Part shown: positions 1-10,773 of the stretch, piece after piece | How positions within the stretch are numbered: the first letter of the stretch is position 1 | Layout: each line of letters starts with the position of its first letter | Assembly: GCA_023150615.1 (NCBI GenBank) | Contig: JAKLKO010000015.1 | Coordinates: 1-64,000 of the forward strand | Source: Phycisphaerae bacterium | Lineage (GTDB): Bacteria > Planctomycetota > Phycisphaerae > UBA1845 > UTPLA1 | Direction: 5' to 3' | Length of the DNA stretch: 64,000 nucleotides | Notes under the pieces: generated by a model | What the model was told of the DNA's origin: nothing | What the model saw: the letters and a program-made list of their open reading frames with translations, nothing else | Databases searched by the model: none | Made by a program: the position numbers and the translations under genes

Positions 1-37
1 AGATCGGCCGTACCAGCATACTTCTCAGGGATGATCC

Positions 38-78
38 CGAGGCTGTCGTCTGACCGACGACAGCCTCGTGCTTTTTTT
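38..78 (+). terminator. Rho-independent terminator
   Basis: A perfect 13-bp inverted repeat (arms 38-50 and 56-68, five-base loop) is followed within three bases by a run of seven T. This is the classical intrinsic terminator for plus-strand transcription, so a gene to the left of the window probably ends just outside it. It also insulates the sigma factor gene that starts at 149. Confidence 0.85.
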
Positions 79-148
79 GCGCATTGCCCGATCGGCTCGT
101 CGGGTGTACACCCCATCGTTGGATCGCCGCGACCGCAGGACCGCCCCG

Positions 149-727
149 ATGGACACCACTCGCGTCAGCCTCATCCTCCGCGTGAAGGACCCGGCCGATC
201 AGTCGGCGTGGCGCGAGTTCGATCTCATCTATCGCCCGATGATGATCCGCTTCGCACGGGCCCGCGGTCTTTCGGAGAGCGACGCGGACGAGATCAGCCA
301 GGAGTGCATGGCGGCAGTCCACGAGCATATCCGCCGCTTCGAGTACGACCCGGACCGGGGTCGATTCAAAGGCTGGCTGCGAACGCTCGTCAACAACCGC
401 ATTCGCAACCGGCTTCGCGATCGGCACGAGTTCCAGGCCGATTCGGTCGCGTTCGCGGAGGTACGGGATGACGATCCGGGCCCGGATGCCCTGTTCGACC
501 AGGTCTGGCAGCAGGAGCACCTGCGGCACTGCCTCGCCACGGTTCGCGGCGAGGTCGATACGAAGACGTTCGACGCGTTTGTGGCGCACGTGATCGAGGA
601 TGCGCCGGTCGATGACGTGTGTGCTCGTTTCGGCCTGACGGCGAACCAGGTCTATCTCGCCAAGTCGCGCATGCTGCGGCGCATCCGCGAGCGGATGATG
701 GAGTTGCTCGGCGAGGATTCGGCCTGA
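149..727 (+). CDS. ECF-type RNA polymerase sigma factor (planctomycete group)
   Basis: A 192-residue sigma-70 family factor with region 2 at roughly residues 25-90 (FARARGLSESDADEISQE, then the DPDRGRFKGWLRTLVNN stretch typical of planctomycete ECF factors) and region 4 near the C terminus, with a helix-turn-helix around FGLTANQVYLAKSRMLRRI. It should direct core polymerase to a specific promoter set. The ATG at 149 opens the conserved N terminus; an in-frame upstream codon at 68 would start inside the terminator, so it is rejected. It converges on the kinase gene (stop codons 29 bp apart). In planctomycetes such factors are commonly linked to Ser/Thr kinases, so regulation by that neighbour is plausible but inferred. 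No dedicated anti-sigma gene is adjacent. Confidence 0.9.
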   Translation: MDTTRVSLILRVKDPADQSAWREFDLIYRPMMIRFARARGLSESDADEISQECMAAVHEHIRRFEYDPDRGRFKGWLRTLVNNRIRNRLRDRHEFQADSVAFAEVRDDDPGPDALFDQVWQQEHLRHCLATVRGEVDTKTFDAFVAHVIEDAPVDDVCARFGLTANQVYLAKSRMLRRIRERMMELLGEDSA

Positions 728-756
728 GGCGGCGGTGGGATCGGAGTCCGAGCTCG

Positions 757-3483
<2,727 letters not shown>

Positions 3484-3489
3484 GGCTGC

Positions 3490-3495
3490 ATGATA
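3490..3495 (-). promoter_or_regulatory. -10-like hexamer for a leaderless kinase mRNA
   Basis: On the minus strand TATCAT is followed by exactly six bases and then the ATG of the kinase gene. No Shine-Dalgarno sequence is present. The spacing predicts transcription starting at the A of the start codon. No convincing -35 box was found, so this rests on the recurring pattern elsewhere in the window. Confidence 0.45.
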
Positions 3496-3699
3496 CCGAC
3501 TCGGACGGACGCGGATTCGGCGCTGACGAATCGCGGTCCACGCTGCGGTCGAGTCGGTCTCCGTCTCGTTGTGTTTCCGTAACTCAAATAATATCAATAC
3601 GTTAGCGTCGATCCGGTTCATGCTGACAGATCGATCGCTCGCGCGTGTACCTCCTGTGGCGGCCGATGTCGGCCGGCCCTTGAGACCGGAGGTCGTGCG

Positions 3700-4089
3700 A
3701 TGTTCAGCCTGACGCGATCCAATCGAGCGAGCCCTGAAGACGGAACGAGCCGGAACGTCGAGGTCCGCTGCGTCGTTCGTGACGCGATGCTCTGCATCGA
3801 GTGGACGACGGAGCGCGTCGGCGAGGCGCAGATCGCGGCAGCGCTGGATCTCGCGACTCGGGCGTTCGCCGCCGCCGTGGTCCGCGGCGTGGTGTTCGAT
3901 TTCGCCCGGGTCCGCTGCATTGGTCCCGCGTGGACTGTCGCACTGGCGCGGCTGATCGACTTTCAGCGACGCTGTCGCGTCGCTTGCCGGATCGTCGGGC
4001 TTGCCGGACAACCGGCGGCGGTCGTAGCGCTGTACGGCCGGAACGTCGAGCTGCGGTCGCTTGTTGCGACGGCGCGATCGGCGGCGTAA
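3700..4089 (+). CDS. STAS-domain protein (anti-anti-sigma-like)
   Basis: A 129-residue protein. Residues about 20-120 match the STAS alternating beta/alpha pattern, with the core segment VVFDFARVRCIGPAWTVAL followed by an amphipathic helix and a RIVGLAGQPAAVV strand-helix unit. In partner-switching systems STAS proteins bind anti-sigma kinases when a Ser/Thr at the start of helix 2 is unphosphorylated. That residue is not visible here (IGPAW), so it may be a constitutive or structural version. A good ribosome site (GGAGG, seven bases before ATG) supports the start. It is divergent from the kinase with a 216-bp gap, which otherwise holds no gene. A link to the nearby sigma factor is inference. 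Confidence 0.65.
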   Translation: MFSLTRSNRASPEDGTSRNVEVRCVVRDAMLCIEWTTERVGEAQIAAALDLATRAFAAAVVRGVVFDFARVRCIGPAWTVALARLIDFQRRCRVACRIVGLAGQPAAVVALYGRNVELRSLVATARSAA

Positions 4090-4132
4090 TGAAGGGCAGC
4101 GGCGCGGCGGCCCGTCCGCCGATGGCTGAGTG

Positions 4133-5599
4133 TCATCCGAGCGCGACGACGCAGCCGATCACCCAGAACATCAGCACGACGTCGACAACGATACCCACGC
4201 ACGCCATCCAGCGCAGCGGGATCAGCCCGGTTCCGTAAATCAACGCATTGGGCGGGGTGGAGACCGGCAGCGCGAATCCGAGGCTGGCGCAGAGCGTCGC
4301 GATCCACACGACGTGAGTCGGCTCGAATCCCACGCTCGGCGCAACGCCGATCGCCAGCGGCACGATCAGCGCCGCCGTCGCGGTGTTGCTCGTCAGCTCC
4401 GACAGAAGCACGGTCACCGCGGCGAGACCCACAATCAGCAGGAGCGGGCTCCACTCCGCGCGGACCAGGGCGTCGGCCAAGGCGTCGGCCGAGCCGCTCG
4501 TCTTCAGCATTCGGCCCAGCGTCAGGCCGCCGGCGAACAGAAACAGCGTGTCCCAGTCAATGGCCTGAAAGTCGTGGCGATTGAGCACCGTCTGTCCGTC
4601 CGGGGAGATGCGAATGACGAAGAGCATGCAGGCAACGGCGATCGGGACGAGGGATTCGGGCAGGTTCGACTCGACCCATGTTCGAGTGGAGCTTCCGGCG
4701 CCGGTCAGGTTGATGACGAGCCCGGACGCAAGCCAGAGGGTCGCCGCGGCGGCGATGGCGATCAGGGACCAGCGTCGCCCGCGGGCGACGACGTCGGGCG
4801 GCAGCTTCCACACATCCGAGCGAACCGGCGCGGCGGGTCCGACGTCCGTTGCGGCCGCGAGCAAGATCCATCCCGGCGACGGCGACACGCGCTCGCCGCG
4901 TCGGACCGGCAGCCAGCGGTTCGCCAGGTGCAGCAGCCCGGCCGCCAGCAGCACGCCGCCGATCCAGACCGGAAGCCCGACGCGGAGCCAGCCGATGAAG
5001 GTCATCGCGGAATCGAGCTTCTTGATCTCGCCGTAGCCGAGGAAGTTCGGCGCGGTGCCGATCGGCGTCGCCATGCCGCCGAGCGTTGCGCCGAGCGACA
5101 GGGCCATCATCACGCTCGCGGGGTGCGCCGAGTGCCGCGCGACGCTGGCCACGATCGGTAGCAGCATGGCCGTGACGGCCGTGTTGTTCTGCGCCATGGA
5201 CATGATGCCGGAGACGACGAGCACGGCGACGATCAGGACGATCGGCGGGCCGCTGCGGACGCGGGCCCAGAGCCGCCCGGAGAGCATCCAGTCGAATGCG
5301 CCGAACTTGTCGAGGCTCCGCGCCAACAGAAACGCGCCGAGATTGAGGAAGATGATCGAATCGCCGAGCGGGGCGACGGCCTCGCCCCACGGCATGACTC
5401 CCGCAAGCGTCGCCGCGACGGGGATGGCCAATCCGACGACGCCGAGTGGGGCGATCTCGCTGATCCAGAGCACGAGCGTCGTCGCGGCGATGGCCGCCGC
5501 CTTGCGCACCGATGCGTCCGCATGCCATGGGACATGAGCGACGAGCAGGAAGACCGCGGCCGCCGTGGTCAGAACCAGAAGCACGCCGCGCGCCTTCAT
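4133..5599 (-). CDS. SLC13/DASS-family sodium-coupled anion transporter
   Basis: A 488-residue polytopic membrane protein with about 11-13 hydrophobic segments and the paired substrate-site motifs of the divalent anion:sodium symporter family: SMAQNNTAVTAMLLP in the first half and SELTSNTATAALIVP in the second, each followed by a re-entrant segment (GMATPIGTAPNF and ALPVSTPPNALIYG). The family imports sulfate, dicarboxylates, citrate or related anions with Na+; the substrate cannot be read from sequence. The start at 5599 is chosen because GAGGAG lies ten bases upstream and the first membrane helix begins directly after it; starts at 5671 and 5710 would add a polar tail and crowd the divergent coaD gene. 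Confidence 0.88.
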   Translation of the reverse strand: MKARGVLLVLTTAAAVFLLVAHVPWHADASVRKAAAIAATTLVLWISEIAPLGVVGLAIPVAATLAGVMPWGEAVAPLGDSIIFLNLGAFLLARSLDKFGAFDWMLSGRLWARVRSGPPIVLIVAVLVVSGIMSMAQNNTAVTAMLLPIVASVARHSAHPASVMMALSLGATLGGMATPIGTAPNFLGYGEIKKLDSAMTFIGWLRVGLPVWIGGVLLAAGLLHLANRWLPVRRGERVSPSPGWILLAAATDVGPAAPVRSDVWKLPPDVVARGRRWSLIAIAAAATLWLASGLVINLTGAGSSTRTWVESNLPESLVPIAVACMLFVIRISPDGQTVLNRHDFQAIDWDTLFLFAGGLTLGRMLKTSGSADALADALVRAEWSPLLLIVGLAAVTVLLSELTSNTATAALIVPLAIGVAPSVGFEPTHVVWIATLCASLGFALPVSTPPNALIYGTGLIPLRWMACVGIVVDVVLMFWVIGCVVALG

Positions 5600-5700
5600 C
5601 GACCGTATGCTCCTCGTGGACGCGCACGGCGGCAAGTCGGCGGATGGACCGTGCTCGACGGCCGTCGACATGGATCCCTCAAACGTCCACAATAGGCCTA

Positions 5701-6291
5701 ATGAGGCCAAAGCGCAAGAAGATCGCCGTGTTCGCGGGGACGTTTGACCCGCCGACGAACGGGCATCTCGACATCATACGCCGCGCGCGGCTGCTGTTCG
5801 ACGAGCTGATCGTGGCCGTCGGCCGAAACCCGGAGAAGGCCCCGTGCTTCAGCGAGGCGGAGCGCGTTCAGATGCTCCGCGAGTTGACGGCGAACATGGA
5901 CAACGTCCGCGTGATGTCGTATCCGGGCCTGACGATGGATTTCGTCCGCGAGCACGGGGCCACCGTGATTATCAAGGGCATCCGAGATTCGTCCGATCTC
6001 GGCTCGGAGCTGCAACAGGCGAACGTCAACCAGATCGCGGGGGCGGTCGAGACGGTGTTTCTGCTCAGCAGCGACCAGCACGCCATGACCAGCAGCGCGC
6101 TCATCCGTCAGATCGTCGAATTCGGCGGGGGTAATCCGGAGCGGCTGCGCCGCCTCGTACCGCCGACGGTCGCGCGCCGGCTGCGCCGCCTCGTGCGGCG
6201 CAATCACGGTCGCGGCAACGGGTCTCGCCGGCGGAGGGCGCGGCGATCGCGCGTCAACGGTCGCCGAGCACGTCGAGTTGCCCGGCGATGA
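5701..6291 (+). CDS. coaD: Phosphopantetheine adenylyltransferase
   Basis: CoaD transfers AMP from ATP to 4'-phosphopantetheine, the penultimate step of coenzyme A synthesis, in the cytoplasm. The nucleotidyltransferase hallmarks are present: GTFDPPTNGHLDII (TxGH motif) near residue 14-27, the IIKGIRDSSDLGSE substrate loop, and MTSSALIRQI near residue 140. The core occupies about 160 residues, the usual family length, but this protein has a further tail of about 30 residues made largely of Arg. The tail overlaps the convergent lipoprotein gene by 38 bp, so it could be translated read-through of weakly constrained sequence. The ATG at 5701 directly precedes the conserved KKIAVFAGTFDP strand. 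Confidence 0.95.
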   Translation: MRPKRKKIAVFAGTFDPPTNGHLDIIRRARLLFDELIVAVGRNPEKAPCFSEAERVQMLRELTANMDNVRVMSYPGLTMDFVREHGATVIIKGIRDSSDLGSELQQANVNQIAGAVETVFLLSSDQHAMTSSALIRQIVEFGGGNPERLRRLVPPTVARRLRRLVRRNHGRGNGSRRRRARRSRVNGRRARRVARR

Positions 6292-7270
6292 TCTGCCGTC
6301 GCGCTGCGGCGAGCGCGGACCTCGTCGCGGGCGACAATCGACCTTCGAATCGAGGATTTACGACCGCGTCGACGATGCCGCTTCGCAGGTCGCCCACCAA
6401 CACCTGATCGCGAAACGTCCCGGCGGCGATGGCGTCGAGCACCTGCTCGAACGCCCGCTCCATGTCGATCACGGCGCTGGCGGGCACGAGGTCGGGCAGG
6501 GCGTCCTTCTGATCGCTGTTGGCGCCGAAGACGAAGACGCCGGCCTTCCTCGCCGCTTCGAAGATGCCGTGCGACGCGGCGTCGGCGTTCTGGAACAGGA
6601 CCTTCGTGCCGCGCGTGTCGATGAGCGACGCGGCCGTCTGCTGCGCGCGGGCGACGTCGTCCCAGCTCCCGACGTACTGCGCGAACGTCGGATAGCCGGG
6701 CTTGACCGAGCGTGCTCCACGGGCGAAGGCGTTCATTGTGTGGCGGACCGTGACGATGTCCTGCCCGCCGATCAATCCGGCCGGCCCTTCGGGCACGAGT
6801 CCGGCGGCGATGATCCCGCAGAGGTAGGTGGCTTCCCAGAGCCGGAGGTCGAGGGTCGCGACGCCCTCGCCGGCGTCGGCGCTGCCGGTGACGAGGAAGT
6901 GCGCGCGGGGGAAGTCCCTCGCGACTTCGCGGGCCGCCTTGACGTACTCGCTGCCGTGGCAGACGACGAGTGTGTAGCCCTGCCCGGCGTAGTCGCGCAG
7001 GTCGGACTTGAAGGTCGACCGGTTCGGCGCGAAGGTCGCGCTCGTCTCGACGCCGCGCCGCTCGCGAAGCGTCCGCAGCGCGGTGCAGGCGAGCTGATTC
7101 CAGCCGCCGTCGTTTTCCCGGCCGGGATGCAGCAGTGCGACGCGGACGACCGACCCCGGCGCCGACGTCGTGGGCTGCGTGGCGGCGGGCGGGGAGTCGC
7201 TGCGCGGGCAGCCGACCGCGGCGATCAGGGACGCCGTGCCGGCGATGCACGCGAGTCGTCGCCGCGTCAT
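6254..7270 (-). CDS. BMP/PnrA-type substrate-binding lipoprotein
   Basis: A 338-residue exported lipoprotein: basic start, hydrophobic stretch, and lipobox ending at Cys21 (IAAVGC). The body matches the basic membrane protein family of periplasmic binding proteins: VALLHPGRENDGGWNQ at the start of the domain, the GYTLVVCHGSEY segment, the GLIGGQDIVTVRHTMNAFARG hinge region, and VFVFGANSDQKDALP. Known family members bind purine nucleosides for ABC uptake. No ATPase or permease gene is adjacent, so this is an orphan binding protein. Its ATG overlaps the folE stop by four bases, implying translational coupling. Alternative: a sensor-type binding protein rather than a transporter part. Confidence 0.85.
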   Translation of the reverse strand: MTRRRLACIAGTASLIAAVGCPRSDSPPAATQPTTSAPGSVVRVALLHPGRENDGGWNQLACTALRTLRERRGVETSATFAPNRSTFKSDLRDYAGQGYTLVVCHGSEYVKAAREVARDFPRAHFLVTGSADAGEGVATLDLRLWEATYLCGIIAAGLVPEGPAGLIGGQDIVTVRHTMNAFARGARSVKPGYPTFAQYVGSWDDVARAQQTAASLIDTRGTKVLFQNADAASHGIFEAARKAGVFVFGANSDQKDALPDLVPASAVIDMERAFEQVLDAIAAGTFRDQVLVGDLRSGIVDAVVNPRFEGRLSPATRSALAAARRQIIAGQLDVLGDR

Positions 7271-7863
7271 TTCACTCGCCCGACGTGGAGCAGGCTCATG
7301 ATCTCGGCCCGCGTTGCCGAGTTCGTGCAGCACTCGCCGCGCACGGCCGACGTGACCATCACGCTGCCCGACTTCTTCACGCCGCGGCAGGTCATGCAAC
7401 TGTGTACGGCCTCCATCACCACCGCGACGCCCTTGGCGTGCAGTTCGTTCATCAGCAGGTCCGCGACCTGCGTCGTCAGGCGCTCCTGCACCTGCGGACG
7501 CCGCGCGAAGGCCTCGACGACGCGGGCCAGCTTGGAGACGCCGATGACGCGGCCGTCGGGCAGGTAGGCGATGTGGGCCTTGCCCTCGAAGGGCAGGAGG
7601 TGATGCTCGCACATCGAGACGAAGCTGACATCGCGGAGGACGACCATTTCGTCGTAGTTCTCGGTGAAGAACGTGCGCGTGTACTCGCGCGGGTCGATGC
7701 GCATCCCGGAGAACATCTCGGCGTACATCCGCGCGACGCGGTGCGGCGTGCGCTTCAGGCCCTCGCGGTCCGGATCCTCGCCGATTGCCGCCAGAATCTC
7801 CCGCACGGCCGCGGCGACCCGCGCCTCGTCGACCCCTCGCTCCCGCACCGTCATCTCGTTCAT
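7267..7863 (-). CDS. folE: GTP cyclohydrolase I
   Basis: FolE converts GTP to 7,8-dihydroneopterin triphosphate, the first step of folate synthesis and of the queuosine route. This 198-residue protein has the family's full length and zinc/active-site residues: the SMCEHHLLPF motif, the GRVIGVSKLAR segment, the RPQVQERLT segment, and HSCMTCRGVKKSG near the C terminus. It sits third in a four-gene minus-strand chain with four-base ATGA overlaps on both sides, so its expression is coupled to the zinc-ribbon protein upstream and the nucleoside-type binding lipoprotein downstream. Confidence 0.96.
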   Translation of the reverse strand: MNEMTVRERGVDEARVAAAVREILAAIGEDPDREGLKRTPHRVARMYAEMFSGMRIDPREYTRTFFTENYDEMVVLRDVSFVSMCEHHLLPFEGKAHIAYLPDGRVIGVSKLARVVEAFARRPQVQERLTTQVADLLMNELHAKGVAVVMEAVHSCMTCRGVKKSGSVMVTSAVRGECCTNSATRAEIMSLLHVGRVK

Positions 7864-8315
7864 GGAACGTACTCCCCGTATTTTTCCGACGTCGCCAAGT
7901 CGAATCCGTGATGAGACGCATTATAAGGCGCGTCTTCGAACTCGGCCCGACAGCGGTAGCAGACCGTCACGGTGCCCGTCACGAGGTAAAGCAGCGCGTC
8001 GATCACGACGGCGGCGGCGAGGATCGACCAGGTCAGGATCATTCGCTCGAGCGCGAATGCGATGCACGAGGCGAGCGCGGCGAAGATGACCACGGCGAGT
8101 CCCAACCGCTGCGGGAAGTCCCGCCGGACGAAGAACTCGCGCCCGCCGCACCGAGGGCAGGTCTCGAGCGCGGCGGCCGGCTCGCCGGCACGCCGCGGAA
8201 TCGCGACGGCCGATCCGCACCGGGCACAGGTCACGGATGTCGCGCTGGCCGATCCCATCGCCGCGGTGACGCGACCACCGCAATGCTCCCGGGGACAGCG
8301 CAGCCGGATCTTCAT
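7860..8315 (-). CDS. Zinc-ribbon membrane protein, function unknown
   Basis: A 151-residue protein with an N-terminal cytoplasmic region containing two zinc-ribbon-like Cys sets (CPREHC with CARC, and CPRCGG), followed by two membrane helices (about residues 80-97 and 98-118) and a short C-terminal tail with CYRC and a HHGFDLATSEKYG ending. I do not recognise a named family. The start at 8315 gives the compact MKIRLRCP beginning and lies one base from the stop of the upstream gene; its own stop overlaps folE by four bases. The tight chain suggests a shared role with folE, not identifiable here. Confidence 0.75.
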   Translation of the reverse strand: MKIRLRCPREHCGGRVTAAMGSASATSVTCARCGSAVAIPRRAGEPAAALETCPRCGGREFFVRRDFPQRLGLAVVIFAALASCIAFALERMILTWSILAAAVVIDALLYLVTGTVTVCYRCRAEFEDAPYNASHHGFDLATSEKYGEYVP

Positions 8316-8316
8316 C

Positions 8317-9126
8317 TCAGATCGCCAGCCCGGCCGTGCGGAACAGATACTGTCCGGACAGCTCGCCGAGGAAGACAAAGATCATCGAGAGGTAGAGGAT
8401 GCCCGTGGCCGACTGCGTGCTCCGCCGGCGGACGCAGTCCCAGATCATGAGGGCGAACACGCCGGCCCCGAGGATTCCGACGGCGACGCGGATCGAGAGC
8501 GTCAGCCAGAACCACATCGGGTCCGTTGCGATCGTCGGCGATGTTGAAAAGACCGGCCGCAGCGCGACCGCGACCCATGCACCGCGGACCGCGATGACGA
8601 TGAGCAGGACCTTGGCCAGCCGGCGGAGGGGCGAGATCGTCATGCCGGTCTCGGTCAGGTACCGATGTCCGAGCAGCATCGCCGCCGTCACCGCGCCGAG
8701 CAGCAGTGCGCCGAGCGCCACCGTCCCGAGCAGCGCGATGGACGTCTGCGGCCCGGCCTGGCGCGCCGCGGCGTTTGCGACCAGCGGATCGGCCCGGCCG
8801 GCGAGCTGCGTCGCAGCCAGGATTGCCGCCGCGCCGGCGATCGCGGCCGCGACTCGTTGCGCGGCGCCGGCGGTTGGGGCCTGGGCTGCGTTAATCGCCA
8901 GCCAGATGATCGCCGCGGCGAGCGCGACCATCGACGCCGCCCCGATTCCCATCGTCGGCGGCGTCGCGGCGCGATTGAGCCAGATCAGCCCGACTCCGCC
9001 GATCAGCAGCGCGAGCGAGACGATCGCCATCAGGCGCACGTAGCGCCACGCGATGTCCTGCACGCGGCTCAGCGCGATCATCGCCATGCAGCCGGCGGCC
9101 AGTTGCAGGAGAAAGACGCTGGGCAT
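8317..9126 (-). CDS. Polytopic membrane protein, function unknown
   Basis: A 269-residue very hydrophobic protein with about eight predicted membrane helices and no obvious soluble domain or signal cleavage site. The C-terminal segment GILYLSMIFVFLGELSGQYL faintly recalls the last helix of NrfD/DmsC-type quinone-interacting subunits, but this is not enough for a call and no partner oxidoreductase is nearby. It is the first gene of the coupled minus-strand chain that continues with the zinc-ribbon protein, folE and the binding lipoprotein. The start at 9126 has only a weak ribosome site. Confidence 0.7.
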   Translation of the reverse strand: MPSVFLLQLAAGCMAMIALSRVQDIAWRYVRLMAIVSLALLIGGVGLIWLNRAATPPTMGIGAASMVALAAAIIWLAINAAQAPTAGAAQRVAAAIAGAAAILAATQLAGRADPLVANAAARQAGPQTSIALLGTVALGALLLGAVTAAMLLGHRYLTETGMTISPLRRLAKVLLIVIAVRGAWVAVALRPVFSTSPTIATDPMWFWLTLSIRVAVGILGAGVFALMIWDCVRRRSTQSATGILYLSMIFVFLGELSGQYLFRTAGLAI

Positions 9127-9174
9127 GATCGATCCGCCGGACCCGCGCGGCGCCGCGGAACGCGTCGTCGTCGG

Positions 9175-10683
9175 CTATCCGTGCGAACGAATATACTCGA
9201 TGAGGAGGCGCACACCGAATCCGGTCGCGCCGCGCGGACCGAGCGCGTCGTCGCGGTCGGTCGTCGCCACGCCGGCGATGTCGACATGGGCCCAGGGCAC
9301 GTCGCCCTCGACGAACTCGCGCAGAAACATCGCCGCGGTGATTGCGCCGGCGGGCTGTCCGCCGCTGTTCTTGATGTCCGCGTCGCCGCCCTCGATCTGT
9401 GCGCGGTACTCGTCCCACAGCGGCAGGCGCCAGCAGCGATCGCCCGTCCGCCGTCCGCACGCCAGCAGCGCGTCGGCCAGCGCATCGTCGTTCGAAAACA
9501 ACCCGGCGGCGTGCGCGCCGAGCGCCACGGAGCATGCGGCGGTCAGCGTCGCGATGTCGACCATGACCGCCGGACGGAACGTCCGCTGCGCGTACGTCAT
9601 GGCGTCCGCCAGGATCAGCCGGCCCTCGGCGTCGGTGTTGACGACCTCGATTGTCTTGCCGTTCATCGCGCGGAGGATGTCGCCGTTGCGGTACGCGTGT
9701 CCGGAGATCAGGTTTTCGGCCGTCGGAATCACGCCGACGACGTGCGCGGGCAGCTTCAATCTCGCCGCGGCCACCAGTGCCGCGAGCACCGCCGTCCCGC
9801 CGCACTTGTCGTACTTCATGTCCGGCATGCTCGCGGCAGGCTTGATCGAGTATCCGCCGCTGTCGTGCGTCACGGCCTTGCCGATCAGCACGATCGGACG
9901 CCGGCGCGACCGGCGCCCGCGGTACTCGATGACGATCAATCGCGGCCGATGCACCGATCCCGCGCCGACGGCGAGCAGCGCGTTCATCTTCCGCTCGGCC
10001 AGTTGCCGCTCGCCGAGCACGCGGCAACGCAGGCCGTAGCGTCGCGCCAGTCCCGCCGCGCGGCGCGCAAAACCCTCCGGATGCGCCACGTTGGGCGGAT
10101 CGTGCCCGAGGTCGCGGGCGAGATTGACGGAATCGGCGGCGCAGACCGCGCGCTCAACCGCTGCGCGAAGGCGCACGGATGTGGCGCGGCGCGACGCGAG
10201 CGTCATTCGCTCCGGCGGCCGGGAATTCGGGCGGTTCTTGAACCGGACGTAGCGGTAGCCGCCGAGCGCGGCCCCTTCGATCCAGGCCGCCAGAACGCCG
10301 CCGTCGTGCGATCGGCGCGACAGGGCATCGCACGCGACCAGCGCGTGACGTACCTGGTGCCGGGCGCACCATTGCACCGCCGTGCCCGCGGCGCGGCGGA
10401 CCTGGTCAGGCATCGGACGGGCAGCCGATCCGAGACTGACCAGCGCGATTCGCTTCCAGCGATGCCTCGCGGCGAGCAGATGGCCGTCGATCGCGCCTAC
10501 CTCCGACAGTCCGCGCGATCCATCACAGAGCTCGGCCAGGCGTTCGCCGACGAGCGGTTCGAGTTCGCGCAGCTCGGCGCGATCCGCGCGGCCGTCCTTC
10601 GCGCGGACGGGGATCAGCAGGGCGTCGGCCCGCACGTCGCGCGTGAGCCGTCTCAGCCGTATCTGGAGGCGTCCGTCGGCCAT
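9175..10683 (-). CDS. Leucyl aminopeptidase family (M17) peptidase
   Basis: A 502-residue cytosolic dizinc aminopeptidase with the M17 layout: an N-terminal macro-like domain, then the catalytic domain. Metal and active-site segments are GKAVTHDSGGYSIKP, MKYDKCGGTAV, and NTDAEGRLILADA with the family signature, followed by VDIATLTAACSVALG. The usual GITFD and KxDMxGAA motifs are altered to AVTHD and KYDKCGG, while the metal-binding Asp and Glu residues and the Lys remain, so activity is likely. Family role: release of N-terminal residues during peptide turnover. The start at 10683 (MADGRLQIRL) is preferred over the in-frame codon at 10719, which has no ribosome site. Downstream of top6B with a 90-bp gap. 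Confidence 0.88.
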   Translation of the reverse strand: MADGRLQIRLRRLTRDVRADALLIPVRAKDGRADRAELRELEPLVGERLAELCDGSRGLSEVGAIDGHLLAARHRWKRIALVSLGSAARPMPDQVRRAAGTAVQWCARHQVRHALVACDALSRRSHDGGVLAAWIEGAALGGYRYVRFKNRPNSRPPERMTLASRRATSVRLRAAVERAVCAADSVNLARDLGHDPPNVAHPEGFARRAAGLARRYGLRCRVLGERQLAERKMNALLAVGAGSVHRPRLIVIEYRGRRSRRRPIVLIGKAVTHDSGGYSIKPAASMPDMKYDKCGGTAVLAALVAAARLKLPAHVVGVIPTAENLISGHAYRNGDILRAMNGKTIEVVNTDAEGRLILADAMTYAQRTFRPAVMVDIATLTAACSVALGAHAAGLFSNDDALADALLACGRRTGDRCWRLPLWDEYRAQIEGGDADIKNSGGQPAGAITAAMFLREFVEGDVPWAHVDIAGVATTDRDDALGPRGATGFGVRLLIEYIRSHG

Positions 10684-10773
10684 CCCCTGCCTCGTACCTG
10701 ACCAACTCTCCACGCGCATTCTCGCGCGTTGTCGACGTGGGCGATCTTGCCCGCGCGTCGTCCGGCCGGAGCG

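Noticed and set aside
31-471. Plus-strand frame starting at 31
   Set aside because: It begins inside the terminator and overlaps the sigma factor gene in another frame; no domains.
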